Notes: a model not told the origin generated them from the letters alone. 64,000 bases of DNA from MFD01213-c1 sp963704405 (GCA_963704405.1 OY969903.1:434001-498000); one strand, 5' to 3'. Positions 40,897 to 49,743 are shown, counted from the stretch's first letter. Numbers and translations: made by a program.

Positions 40897-41214
40897 GGCG
40901 TGGGCTCTCCTGTAGCGTTTATGTATTGATGTATGGCGAATATGTAGGCATGGCGGATGGGTCGGGGGTTTAAGGGGCTTTATTTAATGGGAGGGGAGCA
41001 AGGGGCGTGCCGATTTGGCCGATAAATAATGAGGGGGGGATGTTGGAGTGGATGTGGGGGAAGCTTCATCATTTTATTTAATTGATGCATCTTTGGTAGG
41101 AGAGGGCGAGTTGGTGGTTTTGTGAGTTACTGTGGTCGAAGATATTTGGGGGGTATTGAATATGGTGATGAAGAAGACAAAGACGAAGACAAATCGCAGC
41201 CGCAGGGGCAGCAG
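40897..41214. other. Gene-free region upstream of yihY-like gene
   Basis: About 320 bases. No gene; the left part would hold the promoter of the yihY-like gene, the right part (from about 41125) is repeat arm C. Confidence 0.5.
41125..41214 (+). repeat. Dispersed palindromic repeat, arm C
   Basis: Plus-oriented arm with the outer part GAGTTACTGTGGTCGAAGAT shared with element E, then ATTGAATATGGTGATG, a run of GAAGACAAAGAC, AAATCGCAGCCGCAGGGG and CAGCAG immediately before IS4 copy 2. Confidence 0.8.
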
Positions 41215-42699
41215 CCCTCACCCTTACCCACAAGTTGCATCGATTCGGTTTTGCTGTGTGAGTTCGATGCCGTGTGCGATTCGGGAGACGATTTCCCAGC
41301 CGATCCAGATTGCTTTCCAGCCGGGGCGGGGATCGTGTTTTCTGCCCAGCCAGCCGCCCTGGTGAGCCAGGGTTTGCCAGAATTGCCGGGGGCTCATTTG
41401 ATCAATCCGGCATTGGCCTAGCGCTGCCGCGGCTTGGATCATTGCCTGCGGCACCTTCTGCTGCAGGTCGAGTTTGGCGGCTGCAGGTTCGTTGCGCGGC
41501 AGGTTGGCCCAATCACGCAGCTGCAATAATCGCACTGCCACGGGAGAGAGCATGCTGATCAATCGAAGCAGGTTATCAATACTTTGCAACTGGGATTCGC
41601 CAAGTCTGCAACCTTCTTTCAGTGCCCGGTGCCATTCTTCAATGACCCAGCGAATGCAGTAGTAGTCGATGATCGTCAATGCATCGGCCAGATTCTCCAC
41701 CGGCAAATTGGTCAGCAGCATCCACTCCAGCGACGCAGCGCCTTCGAGGGGTTCTTTGAGATAAACGACATTCACCGTCAACGGTTGGGTGGACGGCGCG
41801 CTTTTGGCCGGAGGTTGCAGTTGCACCGTTGCAAACCGCACTTGTAATTGGGCCATGCGGGCGGGACGCGGCAGGCGCTGGGTGACGCCTTTGATCTTGC
41901 GTTTGACGCATCGCTGCTGACCGATCTCAATATCGATTTGTCCGCTGACCGGAACCTGCGCCATGTAAGACCACAGCTTGTCGGTTGCCTGCTCGATGTT
42001 GCGGTCGTGACGGGCCCGGATGACAAAACCGTTCGATGCCGCCACGCAACTGTGCATCAGACGCAGATCGTCCGCCCCTCGATCACAGATATGGATCAGG
42101 TGCGTATGGGGTGAGTTGGCCGCTTTGACGGCCTGGACGGCGTCAATCCAGACATCGCTCTCTCGAAAGCGATCACGCCTGGCTTTTTTGCTCTCCCGTG
42201 CCGCTCGCTTCACCCGCTTGAAAAATCGCTGGTCGAGCAACCCTAAAACTTCGCCGCTTGGCGTGACCGCCAGCGCCGAATGCATCACCCATTGGCCTCC
42301 AGCAATACGGCTGGCTTGCACATTGGAGCCATCCTGCACGCACAGGACCACCGGATGCTCGCGGCACGATTGGAAAGTCACCCGCCGGTGCTGGGCTTGC
42401 AGCGCATCGGGATTAATCTGTGGATTGTCGAAAAACCGGTAAGCTGCTTTCAGCTCCGCCCACTGCTTATGTTGCACAGGCAGGGATTGACCCGGAGTCG
42501 CCGCCATTTGGGCTGCGAGTGTAACAACCCTTTTGAACGACGACGATCACCCAGATCCAACGATCCAAAATGCTGATGAGCCCACTGATGGGCTTGGCAG
42601 ACCATCATCACGACCTCCATGTCTGGAAAAAATCGAGGTACGTTGAAGAAAGCGAAAATGTTCTCAAAAACACTTCGGAGTTGTGGGTAAGGGTGAGGG
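41215..42699 (-). mobile_element. IS4-family element, copy 2 (complete)
   Basis: A 1485-base element with terminal inverted repeats CCCTCACCCTTACCCACAA (41215-41233) and its complement (42681-42699). CAGCAG flanks both sides (41209-41214 and 42700-42705). Because the flanking site is itself palindromic the true target duplication could be anything from 6 to 12 bases. Removing the element restores GCAGGGGCAGCAGCCCCTGC, the centre of the palindromic repeat. Confidence 0.9.
41224..42608 (-). CDS. IS4-family (IS50/Tn5-like) DDE transposase
   Basis: The long frame 41224-42507 has 427 residues with the DDE residues in VQDGSN, ICDRGADD and YYCIRWVIEEWHRALKEG (YREK motif), plus a C-terminal domain (RLISMLSPVAVRLLQLRDWA…SPRQFWQTLAHQGGWLGRKHDPRPGWKAIWIGWE). 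The conserved N-terminal DNA-binding segment HQHFGSLDLGDRRRSK lies upstream in another frame starting at ATG 42608 behind GGAGGT, and joins by a -1 shift at TTCAAAAGGG (near 42528-42538). Copy 1 has the same arrangement. Either both share a programmed slip, or the transposase starts at the internal ATG, or both A runs are under-called. Confidence 0.9.
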
Positions 42700-42773
42700 C
42701 AGCAGCCCCTGCGGCTGCGATTTGTCTTCGTCTTTGTCTTTGTTTTGGTCTTACTCTTTCGCCATATTCAACG
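42700..42773 (-). repeat. Dispersed palindromic repeat, arm D
   Basis: Minus-oriented arm directly after IS4 copy 2: CAGCAGCCCCTGCGGCTGCG, a TCTTCGTCTTTGTCTTTG stretch and TTTCGCCATATTCAACG. With arm C it makes one palindrome split by the IS. Confidence 0.8.
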
Positions 42774-42908
42774 CCGCTTGGAAATTTCAGCGACGAACAC
42801 TTGGGCAACAAGATGTGCAGGAAGAAGTTGAGGGTGCGAAATCCCCTGCCACAGCGTTGCGATGTCTTTAAGTTTTTGTTTCTTTCGTTGCGTTCGGTGC
42901 GTTTGTGA

Positions 42909-44288
42909 TTATTTGGACTTGTTTACTTCAACGGCAAAGACCTGCGTTGGTCCGAACATGTTGGAACGGAAGATGATCCATTTCTGGTCGGGGGTGAAGC
43001 TGACGTTGGGCTCCAGGTGATAATTGTGTTTGGACATGTTGACCAGGCGTTCGGGTTCGAAGACGCCGGACTGGATCAGGCCTTTCTGGTCTGAGGCGAG
43101 GCCGGCAGCATTAGGGACCAGGTGGGGACGGAGAAGATAAATCCATTTGCCGTCTTTGGCATGGGCAACCATTTCGGAGTCGCCGCCGTCGCCGGCGAAG
43201 AGGGAGCCATCGGGGGAGACATTAAAATGGACGGACCATTGATCGCGATTGAGGTGATACCAGGTGCGCGCAGTGGTGGCGAGGTTGTAGCCGGCGACCC
43301 AGAAGTCTTCGCCGCGGGGGGTTTGGAGGTCGTACCAGATGGTGTTGCCGTCGTGAGAGAAAAATTCGTGGCCGGCGATTTCCATGGTCATAGTGCGGTG
43401 GTGGATGCTGGTCAGGCCGGTGCCGTCGGTGCGGATGGTCCAGATGCGATCGACTTTGTGCCACGGGCCTTCGTGGCAGAACATCAGAAGATTGGGATCG
43501 GTGGGGGAAAATTGCAGGTGATTGAGCCAATCGGTGCAGTGGTTGAAGAACCTGACCTGGCCGCTCTGGATGTTGACGATAAACAGCGCCATCGGCGTGC
43601 GCTTATTCAGGCGGTGATCGAGCAGGACTTCTTTGGCGTCGGCTTTGTTCAGCGGCTTGCCGTCGGGGCCGAGGGGGACTGCGTTGCGAGTGGTAGGCCG
43701 GCTGCCCGGGTTGGCGGGATCGGGTGCGCCGCTTTCGGAAGAGCGATCGCGATTGCTGACGCCGGGCGCGTCTGAACCAGTGCCGGGGTTGGCGATGGGG
43801 TCGTCGGAGGGAAGAGAGATGGGGGAATAGGTGCCATCATCGTTTTTGCGTTCGATAATGGCGCCGGCGAGAAGAGTTTCGTCGGCATTAATGGTTTGAA
43901 CTGAACCGCGGAAGGGGAGCTTGATGATCTCGCGGCTGGTGCGCGTGGCGATGTTGACGGCGCAGATGGTTCCTTTGCGGACATAATAGATGTCGCCGCT
44001 CTTGCGGCCGGCACAGATGACGCCGACCTTGCCGTCAACGATGCGCTGGATTTCGTGGGTCTGCAGATCGATCGTGGAGAGGCCGCCTGGCGAGGTGATA
44101 ATCAGGTGGCGGCCATCGGGCGTGTAGGCGTTTTGATTGAAGTAAAGGCTCGCGCTGTTGGGCTCGCGCGAGAGGCGAACGATGCGGTGACCCGTGTCGG
44201 GATCGATCCATTCAGTAGGCGGCTGCGATGCACAGCCGAGGTGACACGAAAGAAAAAAGATCGCGATCAAAAGAGTAGACAGGCGCAA
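42909..44288 (-). CDS. Oligogalacturonate lyase-family lipoprotein (PL22-like)
   Basis: Protein of 459 residues with a lipoprotein signal (LLIAIFFLSCHLGCAS). The body matches oligogalacturonate lyases, seven-bladed propellers that split short pectic oligomers: TGHRIVRLSREPNSASLYFNQNAYT, FCHEGPWHKVDRIW, TMEIAGHEFFSHDGNTIWYDLQTPRGEDFW, WSVHFNVSPDGSLFAGDGGD and RLVNMSKHNYHLEPNVSF. The His and Gln residues thought to hold Mn2+ and substrate lie in these blocks. A low-complexity insertion of about 65 residues (43640-43850) and the lipid anchor are unlike the cytoplasmic enterobacterial enzyme. It is divergent from the GH78 gene and fits pectin use. Confidence 0.85.
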   Translation of the reverse strand: MRLSTLLIAIFFLSCHLGCASQPPTEWIDPDTGHRIVRLSREPNSASLYFNQNAYTPDGRHLIITSPGGLSTIDLQTHEIQRIVDGKVGVICAGRKSGDIYYVRKGTICAVNIATRTSREIIKLPFRGSVQTINADETLLAGAIIERKNDDGTYSPISLPSDDPIANPGTGSDAPGVSNRDRSSESGAPDPANPGSRPTTRNAVPLGPDGKPLNKADAKEVLLDHRLNKRTPMALFIVNIQSGQVRFFNHCTDWLNHLQFSPTDPNLLMFCHEGPWHKVDRIWTIRTDGTGLTSIHHRTMTMEIAGHEFFSHDGNTIWYDLQTPRGEDFWVAGYNLATTARTWYHLNRDQWSVHFNVSPDGSLFAGDGGDSEMVAHAKDGKWIYLLRPHLVPNAAGLASDQKGLIQSGVFEPERLVNMSKHNYHLEPNVSFTPDQKWIIFRSNMFGPTQVFAVEVNKSK

Positions 44289-44609
44289 GCGGGAACCTCC
44301 GTTGGAAGTTCTACCGCGGTGAGTTCATGATGTTGTTGCGGCGGAGATAGCGAGCTTGAATTTCACAAGAGAATGTAATGCTAATCTCATTTTTCTATGC
44401 CTCTTGCGATAGTGGGAGTTACTGTGATGGAAATGATATTCCCAAGTGGCATTGAATATGGCGGAAGAGGAAGATCAAGATAAAGACAAATCACAGCCGC
44501 AGGGGCTGCTGCCCCCGCAGCTGTGATTTGTCTTACTCTTTCGCCATATTCAACGGCGCTGGGAATATCATTCGACCATGGGTAGCCGCTAAGATGCGTT
44601 AAACCAGCC
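44289..44609. other. Intergenic region with palindromic element E
   Basis: About 320 bases between the divergent lyase and rhamnosidase genes, occupied in the middle by the uninterrupted palindromic repeat (44434-44570). Both promoters must flank or overlap that element. Confidence 0.5.
44434..44570. repeat. Complete palindromic repeat, element E
   Basis: A 137-base imperfect palindrome from TGATATTCCCA to TGGGAATATCA. Each arm carries TTGAATATGGCG, an AAGA/GAC-rich stretch and AAAGACAAATCACAGC; the centre is GCAGGGGCTGCTGCCCCCGC. One arm is about 12 bases longer because of an extra GA-rich repeat. This is what arms C and D would form without their IS. Confidence 0.85.
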
Positions 44610-47354
44610 ATGCTAAAACGGATCCCATTTCTAATGTTCTTTCTCCTTCCTTTCGCCGCTTCCGTTGCTTCCGCGGCTCCCAGCATTACTGCGCTTCAGT
44701 GCGAGTCCAAATCAAATCCGCTCGGCATAGACATCCTGCGCCCCCGCCTGAGTTGGCAACTCCAATCCTCCCGTCGTGGCGAAGCCCAATCGGCCTATCG
44801 CATTCTTGTCGCCACCGCCGAACCCCTGCTTCAATCCACTCCCGACCTGTGGGACAGCGGAAAAATCACCAGCGGCCAAAGCCTCAACATCGAATACGAC
44901 GGCAAGGCCCTTGCTTTGGCCCAAACCTGCTATTGGAAAGTCATCATCTGGAACCTCGATGGCGCCGAAATCACCAGCGACCCTGCCACCTTTGAAACCG
45001 GCCTGCTCGCGCCGTCCGACTGGCAAGCCAAATGGATTGACAATCCCGACGCCCAGCACGTCGTTGGCTATGTAGCTCCCGGCGTTAAGTCTGCCACCAC
45101 GTCATCCCGGCCTCCTATTCCCTTCACCGCACCGCCATACTTCCGAAAAACCTACGCCATCACCAAACCCATCGCCCGCGCCCGGCTGTACGCCAGCGCG
45201 CTCGGCTTATACCGCTGCTCCATTAATGGCCGCCCGGTCCCCGGCGCGGTCCTCACGCCTGACTGGACTGACTACCGCAAACGCGTTCAATATCAGGCTT
45301 ACGACGTTGCCACTTTGCTGCAACAAGGCCCCAACGCCATAGGCGTCCTTCTCGCCGACGGTTGGTATTCCGGCCATGTCGGGCTCACCCGTGGTCATGT
45401 CTACGGCCAACGTCCCGCCTTCCTCGCCCAGCTCGTCATCAGCTACACCGATGGCTCCCAGGACATCATTCCCACCGACGCCTCCTGGAAAACTGCCGCC
45501 AGCCCTCTTCTCAGTTCTGATCTGCTCAACGGTGAAGACTACGACGCCCAAACCGAAACCCCCAACTGGGATACCGCTTCCTTCGACGATACGAACTGGA
45601 AAACCGCCACGGTGCGCGATGACCGTCCAACCCTTCAGGCCCAGATCGCCCCGCCTGTTCGTGAAATCGAACAGCTTCCCGTCAAATCCATCACCGAACC
45701 TGCCCCCGGCCATTTCACCTACGACTTCGACCAAAATCTCGTCGGTTACGTCCGGCTGAAAATTACTGCCCCCGCCGGCACGAAACTCACGCTGAAGTTC
45801 GCCGAGATGCTCAACCCCGACCGCACGATCTACACCGCCAACCTCCGCGGCGCTCGCGCCACCGACACCTACATGTGCCGCGGCGGCGGTGAAGAAACGT
45901 GGCAGCCCCACTTCACCTTCCACGGTTTTCGCTACGCCGAGATCACCGGCGCTCCCGAAAAAATCGATCCTGCCAATCTTACCGCCATCGTCATCAGTTC
46001 CGATTGCCCGCAAACCGGCGCCTGGCAATGCTCCGATCCTCTGCTGAATCAACTCCAAAGCAACATCGTCTGGGGCCAGCGCGGCAATTATCTCTCCGTC
46101 CCCACCGATTGCCCCCAGCGCGACGAGCGCCTCGGCTGGATGGGCGATGCCCAGGTCTTCATCCGCACCGCCACCTTCAATAATGACGTCCGCGCCTTCT
46201 TCGACCATTGGCTGCTCGACGTCGCCGAAGCTCAGGGCGCAAACGGCGCATATTCTGATGTCTCTCCAAAAGTCACCACCGGCGAAGGCGTCGCCGCCTG
46301 GGCTGACGCAGGAATCATCTGCCCCTGGACGCTCTATCAAACCTCCGCCGACACCCGCATCCTTGCCCGCCAATACGACTCCATGGCCCGCTACATCGAC
46401 TATCTCAAAGCCAACAGCAAAAACCTCATCCGACCCGCCAAAGGCTACGGCGACTGGCTCAGCATCCAGGCCAACACCCCCAAAGACCTCCTCGCCACTG
46501 CCTACTTCGCATACAGCGCGCACCTGATGGCCAGCATCGCCGCCGTTCTGAATAAGAATGACGATGCCACTAAATACAACCAGCTTTTCGAAGACATCCG
46601 CAAAGCCTTCAACGAAAAGTTCGTCTCCGCCGACGGCCGCCTCACCGGCAACACCCAGACCGCCTATCTGCTCGCCTTGAAATTCAACCTGCTTGATGAA
46701 CCCAATCAGAAGCGCGCCGTTCAATATCTAGTAGACGACATCCACGCCAAAAACGATCACCTCTCCACCGGCTTCGTCGGCGTCAGCTATCTCCTCCCCA
46801 TCCTCACCCAGTACGGCCACACCGACCTCGCCTATCGCCTGCTCAACCAGGACACCTTCCCCTCCTGGCTCTTCTCGGTGAAGCAAGGCGCCACCACTAT
46901 CTGGGAACGCTGGGACGGTTGGACCCCCGAAAAAGGCTTCCAAACCCCCACGATGAACTCCTTCAACCACTACTCCCTCGGCTCCTGCGGCCAATGGATG
47001 TACGAAACCATCACCGGCATCTGCCCCGATCCCGCAAATCCCGGCTACAAACACATTCTCATCCACCCCATCCCCGGCGGAAACCTCACCAGCGCCAAAG
47101 CCACCTGCAAATCCCCCTATGGCCTCATCACCGCCGACTGGCAACTCAAAAACAACCAGTTCACATTAGCCGTAACCATTCCTCCCAACACCACCGCCAC
47201 CGTCCAAATCCCCACTGCCAACCCCCAATCCTTAAAAGAATCCACCCGCTCCATCGACGCCATAAAAGAGATAAAAACGCTCCCAGCCCAACCCGGCTGC
47301 GCCACGGTAGAAATCCCTTCCGGCTCCTATACCTTCACCGCCGACCAAAATTAG
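44610..47354 (+). CDS. Exported GH78 alpha-L-rhamnosidase
   Basis: Protein of 914 residues with signal peptide MLKRIPFLMFFLLPFAASVASA. An Ig-like N-terminal domain (PLGIDILRPRLSWQL) and the rhamnosidase N-terminal lectin-like domain (FRKTYAITKPIARARLYASALGLYRCSINGRPV…TDYRKRVQYQAYDVATLL) precede the (alpha/alpha)6 catalytic barrel, whose signature CPQRDERLGWMGDAQVF and TIWERWDGWTP hold the acidic catalytic residues. The C-terminal beta domain contains GYKHILIHPIPGG. It releases terminal rhamnose from rhamnogalacturonan, flavonoid or bacterial glycans, in the periplasm or outside. Divergent from the oligogalacturonate lyase, so the two may answer to the same pectic signal. Confidence 0.95.
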   Translation: MLKRIPFLMFFLLPFAASVASAAPSITALQCESKSNPLGIDILRPRLSWQLQSSRRGEAQSAYRILVATAEPLLQSTPDLWDSGKITSGQSLNIEYDGKALALAQTCYWKVIIWNLDGAEITSDPATFETGLLAPSDWQAKWIDNPDAQHVVGYVAPGVKSATTSSRPPIPFTAPPYFRKTYAITKPIARARLYASALGLYRCSINGRPVPGAVLTPDWTDYRKRVQYQAYDVATLLQQGPNAIGVLLADGWYSGHVGLTRGHVYGQRPAFLAQLVISYTDGSQDIIPTDASWKTAASPLLSSDLLNGEDYDAQTETPNWDTASFDDTNWKTATVRDDRPTLQAQIAPPVREIEQLPVKSITEPAPGHFTYDFDQNLVGYVRLKITAPAGTKLTLKFAEMLNPDRTIYTANLRGARATDTYMCRGGGEETWQPHFTFHGFRYAEITGAPEKIDPANLTAIVISSDCPQTGAWQCSDPLLNQLQSNIVWGQRGNYLSVPTDCPQRDERLGWMGDAQVFIRTATFNNDVRAFFDHWLLDVAEAQGANGAYSDVSPKVTTGEGVAAWADAGIICPWTLYQTSADTRILARQYDSMARYIDYLKANSKNLIRPAKGYGDWLSIQANTPKDLLATAYFAYSAHLMASIAAVLNKNDDATKYNQLFEDIRKAFNEKFVSADGRLTGNTQTAYLLALKFNLLDEPNQKRAVQYLVDDIHAKNDHLSTGFVGVSYLLPILTQYGHTDLAYRLLNQDTFPSWLFSVKQGATTIWERWDGWTPEKGFQTPTMNSFNHYSLGSCGQWMYETITGICPDPANPGYKHILIHPIPGGNLTSAKATCKSPYGLITADWQLKNNQFTLAVTIPPNTTATVQIPTANPQSLKESTRSIDAIKEIKTLPAQPGCATVEIPSGSYTFTADQN

Positions 47355-47591
47355 ACAGAACAACAACCTCTTCATGTCTGCCATTGGCCCTTTGCCATTT
47401 GCCATAGTCCGTTTGAACTTTTGCCCCCTCCGCGTTAACTTCCGCTCGCGTCCCGAACGTGCGTATCATTCGCCGCCGGCATTCCTTCGGCCCGCCGGCT
47501 CGCCGATGCAGCGCTGCGGCAACACGCGTGTCGTTCTTCCAGGCGGTGACGTTCCAATCGCCTTTCCCAACCGGCCGAAACAAGGTCTGCG

Positions 47592-48506
47592 GTGAATCGA
47601 GCCGAATCGAGTCCGAACAGTTCTGCATCCCCGGCAGTTCCACCCCCCGGCTCAAACACCACGCCTCTCCAAACCGGTTCCCCGTCCATCACCGACTATT
47701 CCAGCCTTCCCCCGCGCCGCCATCGCCTTAATTTTGGTGAAGATTTCCGCCGCTTTTTCCTTCGCGGCCTCGCCGCCCTCATGCCGACGCTCATCACCCT
47801 CTGGCTCCTCGTCTGGGTATGGGATTTCCTATGGGACCGCGTCGGCACGCATATCGTCTGGGGTATCCGCTGGCTCTGGTGGGCCCTGACTGTCCGCGGC
47901 ATCCTCCCCTTCAAACCCCCCGCCTACATCTACCACGCCCTCAGCGATGACCTCTTTGGCACGCGTCTCATCGGCGTGCTCCTGGCTATCCTTCTCGTTT
48001 ATGTTGTCGGTGTCTTCGTCGGTAATCTCCTCGGTCGCACCGCCTGGCGCCTGGCTGAGCATGGCGTGATGAAAATCCCCCTGGTCCGCGCCATCTACCC
48101 CGCCGTCAAACAAGTCACCGACTTCCTTCTCAGCGAGCGGACCGGCCAGTTCCAGGGCAGCAAGGTCGTCGCTGTCGAGCCTCATGAAAAAGGGATCTGG
48201 TCCATCGGGCTGGTTACCGGTTCCGGGGTCAAATCTCTCTCTGACGCCACCGGACAGGAAATGATCACCGTCTTCGTCCCCAGCAGCCCCACTGCCTTCA
48301 GCGGTTATGTCCTGGTCGTCCCGCGCGAATCGGTCGTCGAACTTCCCCTCAAGGTAGAAGAAGCCATGCGTCTCCTTGTCAGCGGCGGTGTCATCACCCC
48401 CGCCGCCCAAACTCGCCAACCCTCGACCATCACCGGCATTGCATCATTTATTAAAAGCGAAATCACCACCCCGGCCGCCGTCAACCGTTCCTCTGATCCG
48501 AACTGA
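47592..48506 (+). CDS. DUF502 membrane protein
   Basis: Protein of 304 residues with a Ser/Pro-rich N terminus, two membrane helices (FFLRGLAALMPTLITLWLLVWVWDF; LIGVLLAILLVYVVGVFVGNLLG) and the conserved DUF502 core (IPLVRAIYPAVKQVTDFL, GSKVVAVEPHEKGIWSIGLVTG, EMITVFVPSSPTAFSGYVLVVP). The predicted start is GTG 47592 with AAGG upstream. DUF502 proteins occur in many bacteria and in plants (LCV-like), and have no established biochemical role. It precedes hpf by 124 bases on the same strand. Confidence 0.85.
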   Translation: MNRAESSPNSSASPAVPPPGSNTTPLQTGSPSITDYSSLPPRRHRLNFGEDFRRFFLRGLAALMPTLITLWLLVWVWDFLWDRVGTHIVWGIRWLWWALTVRGILPFKPPAYIYHALSDDLFGTRLIGVLLAILLVYVVGVFVGNLLGRTAWRLAEHGVMKIPLVRAIYPAVKQVTDFLLSERTGQFQGSKVVAVEPHEKGIWSIGLVTGSGVKSLSDATGQEMITVFVPSSPTAFSGYVLVVPRESVVELPLKVEEAMRLLVSGGVITPAAQTRQPSTITGIASFIKSEITTPAAVNRSSDPN

Positions 48507-48630
48507 ACCATCCCATGAAAAACCGTTGTCCAGACAAAGCCGATTTGATCGTTTTACAGTACAATCGTCCCCTGCCGGTGATCGTTCGATGCCGGCGCGT
48601 GCAGAGGATGGAATTTGGAAGGAGTGAAGC

Positions 48631-48936
48631 ATGATCGTCACAGTCACCGCTCGTCACATGGAAGTATCTCCCGCGCTCAAGACCTTTGCCGAGCAAAAAG
48701 CCGGCAAACTGACCAAATATTTCGACCGGATTCAGTCTATTGAGGTCATCGTCGACAATGCCAAAGAACTGATGCGCGTGGAAATCCTCGTCAGCGTCGA
48801 ACATGAAACCGAATTCGTCGCCCACCATAGCGACGGCGACGCCTATGCCTGCATCGACGCCTGCGTCGACAAACTCGAACGCCAGCTCAGCGACCACAAA
48901 AAAAAGATCAGAAACCGAAAACACCCGGAAGGATGA
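48631..48936 (+). CDS. hpf: Ribosome hibernation-promoting factor, short form
   Basis: Protein of 101 residues of the HPF/YfiA family that binds the 30S decoding region and stabilises idle ribosomes in slow growth. Family blocks are IVTVTARHMEVSPALKTFAEQKAGKLTKYF and HHSDGDAYACIDACVDKLERQLSDHKKK. It lacks the C-terminal dimerisation domain of long HPF. AAGGAG at 48619-48624 precedes ATG 48631 at normal distance. It heads ptsN-ptsH-ptsI; the hpf-ptsN adjacency resembles the rpoN-hpf-ptsN arrangement of Proteobacteria, but no rpoN is seen here. Confidence 0.9.
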   Translation: MIVTVTARHMEVSPALKTFAEQKAGKLTKYFDRIQSIEVIVDNAKELMRVEILVSVEHETEFVAHHSDGDAYACIDACVDKLERQLSDHKKKIRNRKHPEG

Positions 48937-49183
48937 AAAATCGCCTTGAATCACCCCTCTGGCTCCTTTTCGCGGTACGCCGCGAGATGCGAGCGGATCA
49001 GCGACTGCCCGCGAGCAGGTTGGGATGAAGGCAATTTCAAGAGCCAGATGCGTACAACGCTGTAACCGTTCATAATGAGAGAGACCACCAAAAACCAGCA
49101 TGAATTGACAACCGGCGTTCCGCACCAGACAACCGTTACTTAAACCAGGACCGCCAGACAAAGCCGAAAGGGCAAAGGGATCT

Positions 49184-49651
49184 ATGAAGTTGCGTGAGTT
49201 CATCGTCAGTGATGCGATCATTCCCGAGTTGACTGCCACGGACCGCGACAGCGCCATCCGGGAGCTGGTCACCTCGCTGGCCACCGCGGGCGCATTGCCT
49301 GAGTCTGCCGTCGACGAAGTTGTCGCCGCCCTCATCAAGCGCGAGCAGAACGGCAGCACGGGCTTCGGCAAAGGCGTCGCCGTCCCCCACGTCAAGCATG
49401 CGAAGGTCAAGAAGATGGCCGGCACGATCGGTCGCAGCGGCGGCGGTCTGGACTTCGCGGCGCTCGATCACCAGCCGGTCTACAGCATTGTCCTGCTCCT
49501 CAGTCCCGAAAATCAGCCGCAGCAGCATTTGCAGGCGATGAACATCGTCTTCAGCAATCTTCAGAAAGACATGTTCCGCCGCTTCCTGCGCCAAAGCACG
49601 ACAAGCGAGTCCATCATCGAACTTCTGGACGAGGCCGACCAGGGCAAGTGA
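49184..49651 (+). CDS. ptsN: PTS system IIA component, nitrogen-regulatory (EIIA-Ntr) type
   Basis: Protein of 155 residues with the fructose/mannitol-IIA fold. The phosphorylated His is in the block GFGKGVAVPHVKHAKV, and the N-terminal part (SDAIIPELTATDRDSAIRELVTSLA) and C-terminal helices (QHLQAMNIVFSNLQKDMFRRFL) are as in PtsN. It accepts phosphate from HPr and relays nutrient state to regulators rather than transporting sugar. AAAGGGA precedes ATG 49184. It is followed by ptsH and ptsI; no IIB or IIC gene is present. Confidence 0.9.
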   Translation: MKLREFIVSDAIIPELTATDRDSAIRELVTSLATAGALPESAVDEVVAALIKREQNGSTGFGKGVAVPHVKHAKVKKMAGTIGRSGGGLDFAALDHQPVYSIVLLLSPENQPQQHLQAMNIVFSNLQKDMFRRFLRQSTTSESIIELLDEADQGK

Positions 49652-49660
49652 AAGCAAAGG

Positions 49661-49735
49661 CTGAAGCCTGAATTCTAAAAGTCTGAAAGAACCGCTTCCC
49701 TGTCTTCTCCCGGACTTCTAGAATTCAGGCTTCAG
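49661..49735. repeat. Long stem-loop between ptsN and ptsH
   Basis: Arms 49661-49683 and 49713-49735 (CTGAAGCCTGAATTCTAAAA / CTGAAGCCTGAATTCTAGAA, read toward the loop) pair over 23 bases with one mismatch and a 29-base loop. It could attenuate read-through or protect the ptsN mRNA. Confidence 0.75.
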
Positions 49736-49743
49736 AATTAATT

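Noticed and set aside
45207..46724. Minus-strand frame of 505 codons antisense to the GH78 gene
   Set aside because: Gly/Val/Ala-rich shadow with no motif; the rhamnosidase on the plus strand is certain.
48933..49028. Possible 31-codon gene overlapping the hpf stop (ATGA)
   Set aside because: Too short and without a recognisable pattern; the overlap could be chance.
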